This document shows positions 52,413 to 61,887 of a stretch of DNA of 64,000 bases, one piece after another. The stretch's first letter is position 1, and every line of letters starts with the position of its first letter. The DNA is from Chryseolinea lacunae (GTDB lineage Bacteria; Bacteroidota; Bacteroidia; Cytophagales; Cyclobacteriaceae). Location of the stretch: assembly GCF_016735595.1 (NCBI RefSeq), contig NZ_JAERRB010000011.1, positions 124,001 through 188,000 on the forward strand. The letters are read 5' to 3'. The notes below the pieces were generated by a model. The model saw nothing but the letters and a program-made list of their open reading frames with translations, was not told where the DNA came from and did not search any database. A program made the position numbers and the translations under genes.

Positions 52413-55400
52413 GTGAATACTTTTCAGGAGCAATTTTTAAAGGGAGAGCTTGGACCGGAATTTTTTGCCTCCATTTTCGACATCACATCCGAAGCCATTT
52501 GGATGAAAGACATAAACACCGGTGCGGGCACATGGATCGCCTCGGATGAAAATCGGAGGAAATACAACATACCGGATGAGGTGCCCCAGGACTTCTGGTT
52601 GCAGGGCATCCATCCCGACGACGCAACCCAGGCCACCGCGGCGTTTGCAAAAGCGCTGGCCGACAAAAACGTGCTGAAGTTCAAGCACACCTATCGCTAT
52701 CGGGGCTACAAAGCCCAATACTTCTACATTGAAGACACGATGAAGTTTCTGCGCCATGCCGATGGCCGCGCCTATAAGGTGATCGGGGCGTGGAAAGACA
52801 TCAGTGACCAGCGCAGCCGTCAACAAATGCTGGAGGACACGCTGCGCAACCTGGAAACCGAACGCGAACGCTTCAAACTCATCTCCGAAATTTCAAACGC
52901 CGCCATGTGGGACCTCGACGTGGCCACCGGAAACCTGTCGTGGTATGCCGGCAGCAAAGCCCTGGACGAATTTGGACTGAACCGGGTTGGCTATGTATTG
53001 GGAGACTGGAAGAACTCCCTTCACGAAGACGACCGCGACCGCGTGGACAAATATTTTGACGACGTGCTCAGCTCGGGATCGTCGCGCTATGTCGACGTTT
53101 ACCGCGTGAAGAAACTCGATGGCAGCTATGCCTCCATGCTTGATCAGGCCACCATCATCCGCGACGAAAACGGCAACGCCGTTCGCGCGTTGGGCGGCTG
53201 GGTGGACATCACCCGCGAGCGCCAGCGTGAGAGCGTGCTTGAAGAAGCCCTGCAATACCAGCGCAACCTAAACGAAGAACTTGCCCTGCGCGAAGAAGAA
53301 CTGACCAGCACCGAAGAAGAGCTGCGTCAGATCAACGAACAACTTTCTGAAAATGTGAAAACGCTCTCCGAGCGTGAATTCATCCTCACCCAATCGCAAC
53401 ACCTCGCCAAGATCGGCAGCTGGGACTATGATGTGCAGGCCAAAACCATGTACTGGTCCAACGAGATGTATAACATCTTTGGCGTAGACCACTCCTTCAA
53501 CGTGAACAGCCTAAATGAAATCTATGGGTTGTTCGACGAAAACAGCGGGCACCTGGTGAAGGAATCGTTTCAAAACATTCTGCAGCAACAGAATCATCCC
53601 TTTGACCTTACGGCCCTCACGGTTACGCCGCTGGGCTATAAAAAATGGGTGCGCATCACGGCCTACCCCATGCTGGAGGGCGACACCTTCCGCCGTGTGC
53701 TGGGCCTGACCTACGACATCACCTATTTCAAGGAATCGGAAGAGCGCCTCAAAGCGAGTGAGGAAAAATTTGCAAAAGCCTTCCGCAACAATCCCGACCT
53801 CATGACCATCATGCGCGAAGAAGACTTCGTGATTGTGGACGTTAACGAAAAGATTTTCGATGTGCTGGGCTACACGCGCCAGGAAGTGGTTGGCAAAGTG
53901 GCCATGGAGTTTGGCTTCTTTGTGAACGACCACGAGCGACAGGCCTATTACATGCAATACTTCACACACGGCGAAGTGTCGCTGGAATGCGCGTGGCGAA
54001 GAAAGGAGGGAAGAAGCATCCAGATCCGCCTCAACAGCAGTCGTATCGAAATAGAGGGAAAAGCCTTTATTATTTCCGTGATCCAGGACATTTCCGAACG
54101 CAAAGCCGCCGAAGAGAAATTTCAAAAAGCATTCGACCTCAACCCTGACCTCACGCTCATTTTCCGCGAACGCGACATGGTGCTGGTGGAAGCCAACAGC
54201 AAGCTGGAAGAAGTGTCCTACTACAAACGCGAAGAAGTGATCGGACGCTCGTCGACAGAATTTAATTTGTGGATGAATCTGGATGAGCGCCAGCTGTTTT
54301 TTGAAGAGCTTTTCAAACACGGCGAAGCTTACTATGAAGCGATGTTTCTGAAAAAAAATGGAGAATCGTTTTATGGAACCGTGGCATCGAGCCGCATCAA
54401 CCTCTCGGGCGAGCGACACATCATCACCATCGTGCGCGACATCACCGAGAAAAAAGAGGCAGAGGCCAAGCTGATCTCCAGCGAAGCCAACCTGAACGCC
54501 ACCATCAACAATACAGAATTTTTTATCTGGTCCATCAACCGTCAATACCAACTCACGTCGCTCAACAAGCCGTGGAAAGATCACATAAAGCGCACCTACG
54601 GCGCAGACCTGGAAGTGGGCATGGACGTGCGGTCGTTTTTCAAAACGTCGTTTCCCGAAACGCAGTTGGCCTCGTGGTCGGAGTGGTGTCAGAAAGTGTT
54701 GTCGGGCGAACCGTTGAAAGTGGAGGCTCGTTTCCGCGACCGCGACTTTCAATATTCGCTGAGCCCCATCCTCAGCAACGACAGCGTTGACGGGGTGGCG
54801 GTGTTTGCCGAAGACATTACCGACCGGCGACTGGCCGAACGGAAAATTCTGCAAAACGAGGTGAACATGAACGCCATCATCAACAACTCCGACATGAGCA
54901 TCTGGTCGGTCGACAAAGACTTCCGGTTGATGGCCGTGAACAACAATTTCATCACCTACATGCGCGAATGGTATGGGTTGGACTATGAAGTGGGGCAGCA
55001 GATGATTGACATTTCGAAAGACAAGGTGCCCGACGAAATGCTGGACTACTGGACCTCGCTCTTCAAGCGAGCGCTGGCCGGCGAAATTGTGCTGACCGAA
55101 GGTGAACTGAACAACGCCTACCTGCAATATTCCGTGAACCCGATCATCGAAGGCCAGAACGTGGTGGGTGCAGCCATCTATTCGCGCAACATCACCGACC
55201 GGGTGCTACGCGAACGCGAACTGCTGGAAGCAAACAAAAAGATCGGCGAGCTCAAACTCATGGCCCTGCGCTCGGTCATGAACCCGCACTTCATCTTCAA
55301 CGCCCTCAACTCCATACAATTCTTTATCGCCAAAAACGACAGGCTCAACGCCATCAACTATTTGTCGACCTTTTCGAAGCTGATCCGGGGCATTCTCACA

Positions 55401-55868
55401 AACTCTGTGAAAAACAAGATCAGGCTGGCCGACGAAATTGAATTGCTGCAGCACTATGTGAACCTTGAGCTGGTGCGTTTCGAAGACAAGTTTGACTGTG
55501 TGTTTGAAGTGAGCCCCGACCTGGACGTGGACAACATCGAAATCCCGTCGCTGTTAATTCAGCCGTATGTGGAGAACGCCATTCTTCACGGCCTCTACAA
55601 CAAGGCGGGCAAAGGTAGGTTGTGCATTCGCGTGCAGGAAGACGGCGACCGGGTGCTGTTTGAGATCGAAGACGACGGTATTGGCCGTACGGCGGCCCTC
55701 AAGTTGCGTCAGCAGAACTTTCCCCAGCACAAATCCATGGGCACGGTCCTCACCGAAGAACGCCTCAAACTGGTGAACCAGGACGAGCAGGTATCCTATG
55801 AAGTGATTGACCTCTTCCAAGGCGGGCAGCCCGCGGGCACCCGGGTAAAGATTTGGATAGGGATGTAA
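52413..55868 (+). CDS. Multi-PAS (about seven) LytS-type sensor histidine kinase, apparently soluble
   Basis: 1151 residues from GTG 52413; codons before it overlap the divergent gene and lack features. PAS units begin near residues 12 (FFASIFDITSEAIWMKD), 155 (FKLISEISNAAMWDLDV), 335 (SQHLAKIGSWDYDVQAKTMY), 455 (KAFRNNPDLMTIMREED), 575 (KAFDLNPDLTLIFRERD), 700 (LNATINNTEFFIWSINRQ) and 825 (MNAIINNSDMSIWSVDKD), with a coiled coil between units two and three. The C-terminus is a His_kinase/LytS domain: phospho-acceptor in RSVMNPHFIFNALNSIQFF, N-box PYVENAILHGLYNK, G-box EDDGIGRTAA. No transmembrane helix is evident. The LytTR regulator follows after 107 bases. Confidence 0.93.
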   Translation: MNTFQEQFLKGELGPEFFASIFDITSEAIWMKDINTGAGTWIASDENRRKYNIPDEVPQDFWLQGIHPDDATQATAAFAKALADKNVLKFKHTYRYRGYKAQYFYIEDTMKFLRHADGRAYKVIGAWKDISDQRSRQQMLEDTLRNLETERERFKLISEISNAAMWDLDVATGNLSWYAGSKALDEFGLNRVGYVLGDWKNSLHEDDRDRVDKYFDDVLSSGSSRYVDVYRVKKLDGSYASMLDQATIIRDENGNAVRALGGWVDITRERQRESVLEEALQYQRNLNEELALREEELTSTEEELRQINEQLSENVKTLSEREFILTQSQHLAKIGSWDYDVQAKTMYWSNEMYNIFGVDHSFNVNSLNEIYGLFDENSGHLVKESFQNILQQQNHPFDLTALTVTPLGYKKWVRITAYPMLEGDTFRRVLGLTYDITYFKESEERLKASEEKFAKAFRNNPDLMTIMREEDFVIVDVNEKIFDVLGYTRQEVVGKVAMEFGFFVNDHERQAYYMQYFTHGEVSLECAWRRKEGRSIQIRLNSSRIEIEGKAFIISVIQDISERKAAEEKFQKAFDLNPDLTLIFRERDMVLVEANSKLEEVSYYKREEVIGRSSTEFNLWMNLDERQLFFEELFKHGEAYYEAMFLKKNGESFYGTVASSRINLSGERHIITIVRDITEKKEAEAKLISSEANLNATINNTEFFIWSINRQYQLTSLNKPWKDHIKRTYGADLEVGMDVRSFFKTSFPETQLASWSEWCQKVLSGEPLKVEARFRDRDFQYSLSPILSNDSVDGVAVFAEDITDRRLAERKILQNEVNMNAIINNSDMSIWSVDKDFRLMAVNNNFITYMREWYGLDYEVGQQMIDISKDKVPDEMLDYWTSLFKRALAGEIVLTEGELNNAYLQYSVNPIIEGQNVVGAAIYSRNITDRVLRERELLEANKKIGELKLMALRSVMNPHFIFNALNSIQFFIAKNDRLNAINYLSTFSKLIRGILTNSVKNKIRLADEIELLQHYVNLELVRFEDKFDCVFEVSPDLDVDNIEIPSLLIQPYVENAILHGLYNKAGKGRLCIRVQEDGDRVLFEIEDDGIGRTAALKLRQQNFPQHKSMGTVLTEERLKLVNQDEQVSYEVIDLFQGGQPAGTRVKIWIGM

Positions 55869-55975
55869 GAAAATAGTAATTTCTTAATATCTTGAATACG
55901 AGTCTTTTCTTAGGTTTGACCCTTGAAGAACTTTAATGACTTAATGATACGTTTTGATCCCCCGCTAAGAACTGT

Positions 55976-56728
55976 ATGCTAAAAGCCATAATTGTTGACG
56001 ATGAATCCAAAAGTCGTGAAAGTCTTCAGATTCTCTTGCATGATTTTGTGGAAGGAGTGGAAGTGAAGTCGCTGTGCCAGGACATCTCCGAAGCCATGCA
56101 AGCCATTGAACGCGACAAACCCGACATCGTTTTCCTCGACATTCAGCTGCAACGCGAAACCGGATTCGACCTGCTCACCAAGGTGAAAGACATCAACTTC
56201 GAAGTGATCTTCACCACAGCCTATTCCGAATATGCCATCAAAGCGTTTCGTTTCTCGGCCATCGACTACCTGCTGAAACCCATCGACATCGAAGAGCTGA
56301 AGAAGGCCGTGGGCAAAGTGGAGAAGCGCGTGAACGGAAACATCACGAGCCGCCTCACCGAGCTGGTGCAAAACCTGCGCGTAGGCACTACCGAAAACTA
56401 CAAGCTGGCATTGCCCACGCTGGAAGGACTCATTTTTATTCGCACAAACGACATTCTCTATTGCGAAGCCTCCAGCAACTACACCCAGATCTACACCGGC
56501 GACGGAAAGAAATATCTGGTCAGCAAGACGTTGAAGGAATATGAAGACCTGCTATCTGATCACAACTTCTTTCGCATCCACAATTCCTACCTCATTAATC
56601 TGAACGCGATCAAAAAATATGTGAAAGGCGAAGGAGGCTATGTCATCCTCAGCAACGACGTATCGCTGGATGTGTCCAAACGCAAAAAGGAAGCGTTCCT
56701 CAGCAAGATCGGCGTGCGAAATGCCTAA
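55976..56728 (+). CDS. LytTR-family response regulator
   Basis: 250 residues. Receiver domain with acidic pocket IIVDDES, phospho-acceptor Asp in DIVFLDIQLQRETGFDL, Thr in VIFTTAYSEYAI and Lys in DYLLKPIDIEE; C-terminal LytTR DNA-binding domain (FIRTNDILYCEASSNYTQIY, FRIHNSYLINLNAIKKYVKG, VSLDVSKRKKEAFLSKI). Partner of the preceding LytS-type kinase by position and family pairing. Confidence 0.96.
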   Translation: MLKAIIVDDESKSRESLQILLHDFVEGVEVKSLCQDISEAMQAIERDKPDIVFLDIQLQRETGFDLLTKVKDINFEVIFTTAYSEYAIKAFRFSAIDYLLKPIDIEELKKAVGKVEKRVNGNITSRLTELVQNLRVGTTENYKLALPTLEGLIFIRTNDILYCEASSNYTQIYTGDGKKYLVSKTLKEYEDLLSDHNFFRIHNSYLINLNAIKKYVKGEGGYVILSNDVSLDVSKRKKEAFLSKIGVRNA

Positions 56729-56903
56729 GTAACGCCCTGACAATGAGTGCACTGTCAAGTGCCTGATGGCCGGTATTTTAATCGAATTTTAAGCCGTTGT
56801 CCGCCCGCTCACTCAACACCCCCACCTGCTCATTCTATGTTCTCTTTTGAGGCTGGCGCACGTAATCTTGTGTATCAATTAACCACGGCACGAAAAAACG
56901 TTT

Positions 56904-59135
56904 ATGAGCAGGCTTCGCTACACTTTGGTAAAACAGGCAACCTTCGAGAAAATCAGAAGCTCGCTGCAAACCAAGGAAACGCAGATTTCGTCCGCAACGG
57001 TTTTCGTGAAGGAAATCGAACGTGGAAACCTGGATGCTCAGTATACGCAGGAGGAAGTTGCCGGAAACGAAGTTGATGCCCTCAGCGTATCGCTGCAAAG
57101 CATGCGCGATCAGATGAAAAAATTCTCGCAGGAAGAGAAGGAACGCAACTGGGCCACCGAAGGACTTGCCAAATTTGTGGACATCCTCCGTTCGAAAAAT
57201 GAAGACCTGTCCACCTTGTCGGATAACATCATCCGCCACCTGGTGAAATACATGGGCGCCAACCAGGGCGCACTCTACCTGGTGAACGACGACGATCAAC
57301 AGGACGTGTTCATAGAAATGTCGGCGTGCTATGCCTACGACCGCAAAAAGCACATGCACCAGCGGATCGCGTTGGGCGAAGGCCTGGTGGGGCAAGTGGT
57401 GCTTGAGCAGGCCACGCTTTACATGACCGACATTCCCAAAAACTTTGTACGCATCACATCGGGTCTGGGCGACGCGCTTCCGCGCAACCTCCTCATCGTG
57501 CCCCTGAAGATCGAAGAAAAAGTGTTTGGTGTGGTGGAGATGGCTTCGTTCGAACCCATCAAATCGTATCAACGCGAGTTTGTTGAAAAACTGGGCGAGA
57601 GCATCGCAGCCACCATATCGGCGGCCAAAGTGAGCGACCGCACCTCGAAGCTGTTGCACGAAACACAAGTGCAGGCCGAGCAAATGAAGTCGCAGGAAGA
57701 AGAGATGCGCCAGAACATGGAAGAGCTTTCGGCCACACAGGAAGAAATGCACCGTGTGTTGAAAGAAGTGCAAGGCAAGGAGCGCTACATGAACGAACTC
57801 ATCGATTCATCGAACGACGCCATTGCCACTGTAGACAGAAGCTATCGCGTGCAAAACTTCAACAAGTCGTTCCGCCGCGCCGTGGGGGGCGACCTTGAGA
57901 AGGGTTTCGACATGCTGAGTCTTTTGCAAGGCGAACAAAAAGTAAAAAACAAATCCTATTATGATAGAGCGTTTAAGGGAGAGACTTTCGAGGTTACTGA
58001 CCGCTATGAAACCCAAGGTCATGAAACCTATTATGTTACCAGCTACAGTCCCCTCCGCGACGAGAAGGGTGAGATAGTTTCGGTTGCCCTCTTTGCCAAG
58101 GACGCTACATTGCTGATCCGGGCGCAAAAGGAAACCGAGCGCTTGCTGGAAGAATCAAAAAATCAATTCGCCTACTTCAACGACGCGCTGAACGGACTGT
58201 CGGACAGCATCCTCACCGTAGACAAGAACTACACCATTGTGCTGGCCAACAGCATGATCACCGAAACATTCGGGAAAAATGGTGTGAACCTGTCGAAAGG
58301 CGCGAGCGTGTTGACACTTGCCGGCGCCGGAAACGTGGAGACTTTCAAAACACCCTACGACCGCGCCTTCAAAGGCGAGCAGACCAAGGCAAACAAATCT
58401 TATTTCGGCCGCGACTTTGAAGTGCACTACGGGCCTTTGAAAAACTCGCAAGGCGAAGTGATCGGTGCCAGCCTCGTGGCCCACGACATCACCGAAGCCA
58501 CACGCCTCCAACAGCAAACCGACGCGTTGCTGAAAGAAGCACAACAACAAGCCGAAGAGCTGAAAGCGCAGGAAGAAGAGATTCGCCAGAACATGGAAGA
58601 ACTCTCGGCCACACAAGACGAAATGCAACGTGTGCTGGGCCTGGTGCAGGACAAGGAAGCCTATCTCAGCGCCCTGCTCAATGCCTACAACGACGCCATC
58701 GTGACGGTGGATCTGGAGTTGAACATCGTGATGTTCAACCAATACCTCGCAAAAACATTTCAGGCACAGGGCCTCACGGTCGAAACCGGCATGAGTGTGT
58801 TTGCGTTGTCGCATCCCGATCAACAGGAACATTCCCGCGAAAACTATCGCCGTGTGTTGCAGGGCGAAACCATCACCGAGAACCAGGAATATTTTGGCAA
58901 GTTCTACGAAATCACCACGCTGCCGCTCTATGACCGCGAAGGAAAAATTTCGGGTGCCTGTGTGTTCACCAAAGACATTACCACAAACGTGCAGTCGGTG
59001 AAAGCCGCACAATTGGAAAAAGACAGAGCCAACACAGCGATTGCCGAACAGGAAGAGAAGTTCAACCGCAAGGAAGCAGAATATCAGGCACGCATCGCCG
59101 AACTGGAAAACCAGTTGAGACGACACGTAGCATAA
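56904..59135 (+). CDS. HAMP-like/GAF/PAS signalling protein without a kinase domain
   Basis: 743 residues. Residues about 28-80 resemble HAMP (FVKEIERGNLDAQYTQEEVA, VDALSVSLQSMRDQMKKF); about 95-235 a GAF domain (MGANQGALYLVNDDDQQDVF, ALGEGLVGQVVLEQATLYM, NLLIVPLKIEEKVFGVVEMA); then three PAS units starting near 290 (LIDSSNDAIATVDRSYRV), 420 (ALNGLSDSILTVDKNYTIVL) and 595 (LLNAYNDAIVTVDLELNIV). Two nearly identical coiled-coil linkers RQNMEELSATQEEM and RQNMEELSATQDEM separate them. The protein ends in a coiled coil (REAEYQARIAELENQLRRHV-like), with no HisKA, HATPase, GGDEF or other output. No membrane segment is seen although a HAMP usually follows one; a stop codon in frame just upstream excludes a longer N-terminus. 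Confidence 0.88.
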   Translation: MSRLRYTLVKQATFEKIRSSLQTKETQISSATVFVKEIERGNLDAQYTQEEVAGNEVDALSVSLQSMRDQMKKFSQEEKERNWATEGLAKFVDILRSKNEDLSTLSDNIIRHLVKYMGANQGALYLVNDDDQQDVFIEMSACYAYDRKKHMHQRIALGEGLVGQVVLEQATLYMTDIPKNFVRITSGLGDALPRNLLIVPLKIEEKVFGVVEMASFEPIKSYQREFVEKLGESIAATISAAKVSDRTSKLLHETQVQAEQMKSQEEEMRQNMEELSATQEEMHRVLKEVQGKERYMNELIDSSNDAIATVDRSYRVQNFNKSFRRAVGGDLEKGFDMLSLLQGEQKVKNKSYYDRAFKGETFEVTDRYETQGHETYYVTSYSPLRDEKGEIVSVALFAKDATLLIRAQKETERLLEESKNQFAYFNDALNGLSDSILTVDKNYTIVLANSMITETFGKNGVNLSKGASVLTLAGAGNVETFKTPYDRAFKGEQTKANKSYFGRDFEVHYGPLKNSQGEVIGASLVAHDITEATRLQQQTDALLKEAQQQAEELKAQEEEIRQNMEELSATQDEMQRVLGLVQDKEAYLSALLNAYNDAIVTVDLELNIVMFNQYLAKTFQAQGLTVETGMSVFALSHPDQQEHSRENYRRVLQGETITENQEYFGKFYEITTLPLYDREGKISGACVFTKDITTNVQSVKAAQLEKDRANTAIAEQEEKFNRKEAEYQARIAELENQLRRHVA

Positions 59136-59208
59136 GAAAAGAAGCCTGTTCAGCAAACAGGGAGTAGTGAAGAAAACAGATCAACAAAACAATTAAACTC
59201 AAATCCCC

Positions 59209-59403
59209 ATGAGTAAGAAGAGATTGGAAAACGCAGCCATCCAGGTGTATGTTAACGGTACGGTGGGTTCGGTTGCTGTGGAGTGGGTAACGGTGCCGAC
59301 TTCAAGTGAAGTGCTTCGCATTCTGTCGGGCACACAAAGCCAGCGACAAAGTCAATTTGCCCAGTGGATTCTTACCTGGAACTGGGGCGTAAAACAAAAC
59401 TAA
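59209..59403 (+). CDS. Small protein of unknown function
   Basis: 64 residues, ATG start, 73 bases after the GAF/PAS gene and ended by its own hairpin. Sequence has a beta-like first half (IQVYVNGTVGSVAVEWVTVP) and a helical Gln/Trp-rich second half (SQFAQWILTWNWGVKQN). No family recognised. It sits in the middle of the signalling block in the same orientation, so it may be a dedicated partner. Coding status rests on position, start and terminator. Confidence 0.6.
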   Translation: MSKKRLENAAIQVYVNGTVGSVAVEWVTVPTSSEVLRILSGTQSQRQSQFAQWILTWNWGVKQN

Positions 59404-59430
59404 GATTAGGGTTAGGTTAGGGAAAAGTTA

Positions 59431-59470
59431 GTGCCCGGTTCTTTCTGAGCGGAGAACCGGCACTTCTTTT
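59431..59470 (+). terminator. Hairpin after the 64-residue gene
   Basis: Stem GTG-CCGGTTCT (59431-59442, one bulged C) / AGAACCGG-CAC (59453-59463) followed by TTCTTTT, 28 bases beyond the stop and directly before the next gene. Confidence 0.7.
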
Positions 59471-59481
59471 AACGTGTAGCT

Positions 59482-60585
59482 ATGAGCATAAGCGATCCAG
59501 ATATATCATCGCGATTAATTTCGCAGGAATCCATACGTGAGAAGTTGCCCACCATCTTTTTGGATTCGATGGTAGTGGACCTGAATTTCAATATTGTGGT
59601 GATTAGCCAGAACGTTCTGGATTTTCTTGAATTCACCAACGAAGAACTGCGACTGAAACCCATCAACTATGTGGCTGGTGAAGAAGATCTTGCCATGGTG
59701 TTGAAGCGTGCGCTGTCGTCGGGTTTCTTCGAAGAACAGCAAGTAGGTTTCTACACCAAAGGCAATCGTCGCGTGAGCGTTGGCATATCGGGTTTCTACC
59801 TGGGCCTGATCAGCGACATCAACGGCCACATCATTCTGAAAGTGCGCAACCTCGACGAGGTGCAACTCATCAACCAGCAGCTTCAGCAGAAGAAAGCCGA
59901 GCTCGACAAATTTATCTACCGCGCGGCCCACGATCTGCGCGGCCCGCTGGCCACCATGCAAGGCCTGCTGAATCTCCTGAAAATACGCGAAGACGATACG
60001 GAACTCGACCGCATCATCCAATTGTTGGATGCCCACGCCCACAAACTGGACGAGCGCCTCTACCACATGGTGTATCTGGCCCAGTCGGACGAGGAGGACA
60101 ACACCCCCTGCAACAGCATCAACTTCAACCAGTTTGAAACGCTGCTGCGCAAGGTGATCGAACAAAATGCGTTCATCGACTTTCTGGAATTTCATTTTTC
60201 CGCCCCGCGTGAAAATTTGATGGGTGTGAATGAGATCCTGCTGAAGTCGTTGCTCTCCAATGTGTTGCTATATCTTTTATCGTTGCCCAAGAGCAAGCTG
60301 AACAACCAGATCTTTTTCCGCCTGAACGTGGAGGAGGGCCAGTTGATCATCACCATCGGAGCCCACGGGTTCGAGGTGGAGGATGCCATGCGCAAGGCGA
60401 TGCGTCAGGAGGAGTTTCTGTACACCGACATGATTCACTATCCGCGTCTTCTCAATTTCTTTGCCGCCCAGAAAGTGGCCTGGAAAATGAACGCCCGGAT
60501 GACCGTGCACTTCCTGACACCCGAAAAGCAACGCATCACCATCTCCATTCCGGTGAAAGACATGCAACAGCTTCCGCTGTTTTGA
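59482..60585 (+). CDS. PAS histidine-kinase-like protein with degenerate ATPase region
   Basis: 367 residues. PAS domain about residues 25-130 (FLDSMVVDLNFNIVVISQNV, GFYTKGNRRVSVGISGFYL), coiled coil, then HisKA with phospho-acceptor in KFIYRAAHDLRGPLATMQGL. The ATPase-like end keeps an N-box-like LLKSLLSNVLLYLLSLPK, but where a G1 box DxGxG is expected there is ITIGAHGFEVEDAMRKAM, and no clear G2 glycines follow. It may be an inactive kinase acting as phospho-acceptor or adaptor, possibly for the CheA-like enzyme downstream. Confidence 0.82.
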   Translation: MSISDPDISSRLISQESIREKLPTIFLDSMVVDLNFNIVVISQNVLDFLEFTNEELRLKPINYVAGEEDLAMVLKRALSSGFFEEQQVGFYTKGNRRVSVGISGFYLGLISDINGHIILKVRNLDEVQLINQQLQQKKAELDKFIYRAAHDLRGPLATMQGLLNLLKIREDDTELDRIIQLLDAHAHKLDERLYHMVYLAQSDEEDNTPCNSINFNQFETLLRKVIEQNAFIDFLEFHFSAPRENLMGVNEILLKSLLSNVLLYLLSLPKSKLNNQIFFRLNVEEGQLIITIGAHGFEVEDAMRKAMRQEEFLYTDMIHYPRLLNFFAAQKVAWKMNARMTVHFLTPEKQRITISIPVKDMQQLPLF

Positions 60586-61007
60586 AAACGACGGGTTGTC
60601 CGGTGACCCGAAAATTCCTCCCGTCTGCTAAAAACATCTCCCACTTACTCATCCAAACCCGCCGCCTGCGCAGTGTCACTATCGCCCCGGGCAAAAGCGG
60701 TGCACCTTTGTACCACAACAGTAATTTTTCCTGCGCATAGGTTAGGGTTTAGGTTGCAGGATTTCAAAAGGCCCTTGTGATAGACGATCGCAGGGCCTTT
60801 TTCTTTTATACACCATCCCAAGCCTGCAAGCTCCGCACAAAACCGCTCCACACCACCACCAAAAATTAAACCTCGACCGTTTGCAATGTACATTCGCCTA
60901 CTGCGTTTGGTTTATCCCACTTGCTAACGCAACGGTCCCGCTTAATCATTCTGGATTCGCCGGCAACAAAATAAGAGAGAGTTTTGGTTCATAAACTTTT
61001 AAACCAA
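60586..61007. other. Intergenic region with a detached terminator
   Basis: 422 bases without a recognised gene. A hairpin terminator lies at 60766-60806, 180 bases past the preceding stop. GTTAGGGTTTAGGTT stands at about 60740-60754 just before it. Immediately upstream of the next ATG, TTTGGTT (60983-60989) pairs with AACCAAA (61002-61008). Confidence 0.45.
60766..60806 (+). terminator. Intrinsic terminator
   Basis: 10-bp stem AAAAGGCCCT (60766-60775) / AGGGCCTTTT (60792-60801) followed by TCTTTT. Either the distant terminator of the PAS-kinase gene or the end of a small RNA. Confidence 0.8.
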
Positions 61008-61784
61008 ATGAGAAAATCTCTTCTATTGTTGCCATTTCTGGGAGCCGCGATTCTGAGCCACGGGCAAACCGAAAAGCCCGAACTTGTGACTGACCGTCCT
61101 GACCAAACGGAAGCCCCTGTGCTTGTTCCCAAAGGTGGCCTGCAGGTGGAAACCGGTTTTGTCTACGAGAAAGACCATCAGGGCGACACGGACATGACCA
61201 ACTTCACCTACAATACCACGCTCATCAAATACGGTGTCAATGATCATTTCGAACTTCGTTTCATTACAGAATTTTTAGGAAACCGCGCCCGCGTTGCCGA
61301 AGCGCCGGTGTCGAAAGTGCAGGGCTTCAGCCCGCTGGCCCTGGGTGTGAAAATCAAACTTGCCGAAGAGAAAGGCCTTTGGCCCACGGCGGCATTCATT
61401 GGCCATATCAACCTGAAAACCGGCTCGAAGGAATACACCCCCAGCTACACCGCGGCCGATTTCCGGTTCACGTTTGCCCACACCCTCAGCGAAAAATTCG
61501 CACTGAGCTACAACCTTGGTGCCGAGTGGAATGGCGAAACACCCGATGCGGCGTTCCTCTACACCCTGTCGTTGGGCTACGCAGCTTCGGATCGCGTTGG
61601 CATGTTTGTGGAATCGTATAGCTTCTTCCCCGAAGAAGACAAAGCCGACCACCGTTTCGACTGCGGTCTCACCTACAAGTTCACGCCCATCGTGCAGTGG
61701 GATGTTTCGGGCGGGATTGGGTTGAACGATGTTGCCCCTGATTATTTCCTCAGCACCGGTATTTCCTTCAGAGCATTTAAATAA
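61008..61784 (+). CDS. Outer-membrane beta-barrel protein (MetA-pathway phenol-degradation/transporter-like family)
   Basis: 258 residues from ATG 61008, giving signal peptide RKSLLLLPFLGAAILSHGQ. The mature start TDRPDQTEAPVLVPKGGLQV and ETGFVYEKD is typical of PF13557-type barrels; alternating beta segments continue to the final FLSTGISFRAFK with an aromatic near the C-terminus. Role unknown, commonly labelled transporter. It interrupts the signalling block, between the PAS kinase and cheY. Confidence 0.85.
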   Translation: MRKSLLLLPFLGAAILSHGQTEKPELVTDRPDQTEAPVLVPKGGLQVETGFVYEKDHQGDTDMTNFTYNTTLIKYGVNDHFELRFITEFLGNRARVAEAPVSKVQGFSPLALGVKIKLAEEKGLWPTAAFIGHINLKTGSKEYTPSYTAADFRFTFAHTLSEKFALSYNLGAEWNGETPDAAFLYTLSLGYAASDRVGMFVESYSFFPEEDKADHRFDCGLTYKFTPIVQWDVSGGIGLNDVAPDYFLSTGISFRAFK

Positions 61785-61887
61785 TCCACTTGCTAAGTTC
61801 TGCGGCCCGGCTGCTCATTGTGCCAAGGACGCGGGAACTAAACACGATATCTTCGAATCATAAATCGACAAATTAATTTCCCCCAAA

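Noticed and set aside
53511-55127. 538-codon open frame on the minus strand
   Set aside because: Antisense to the PAS repeats of the LytS-type kinase; low-complexity Phe/His/Val composition.
59405-59422. Telomere-like TTAGGG repeats
   Set aside because: Too short and internal to a bacterial operon; noted only as a possible 3'-end element.
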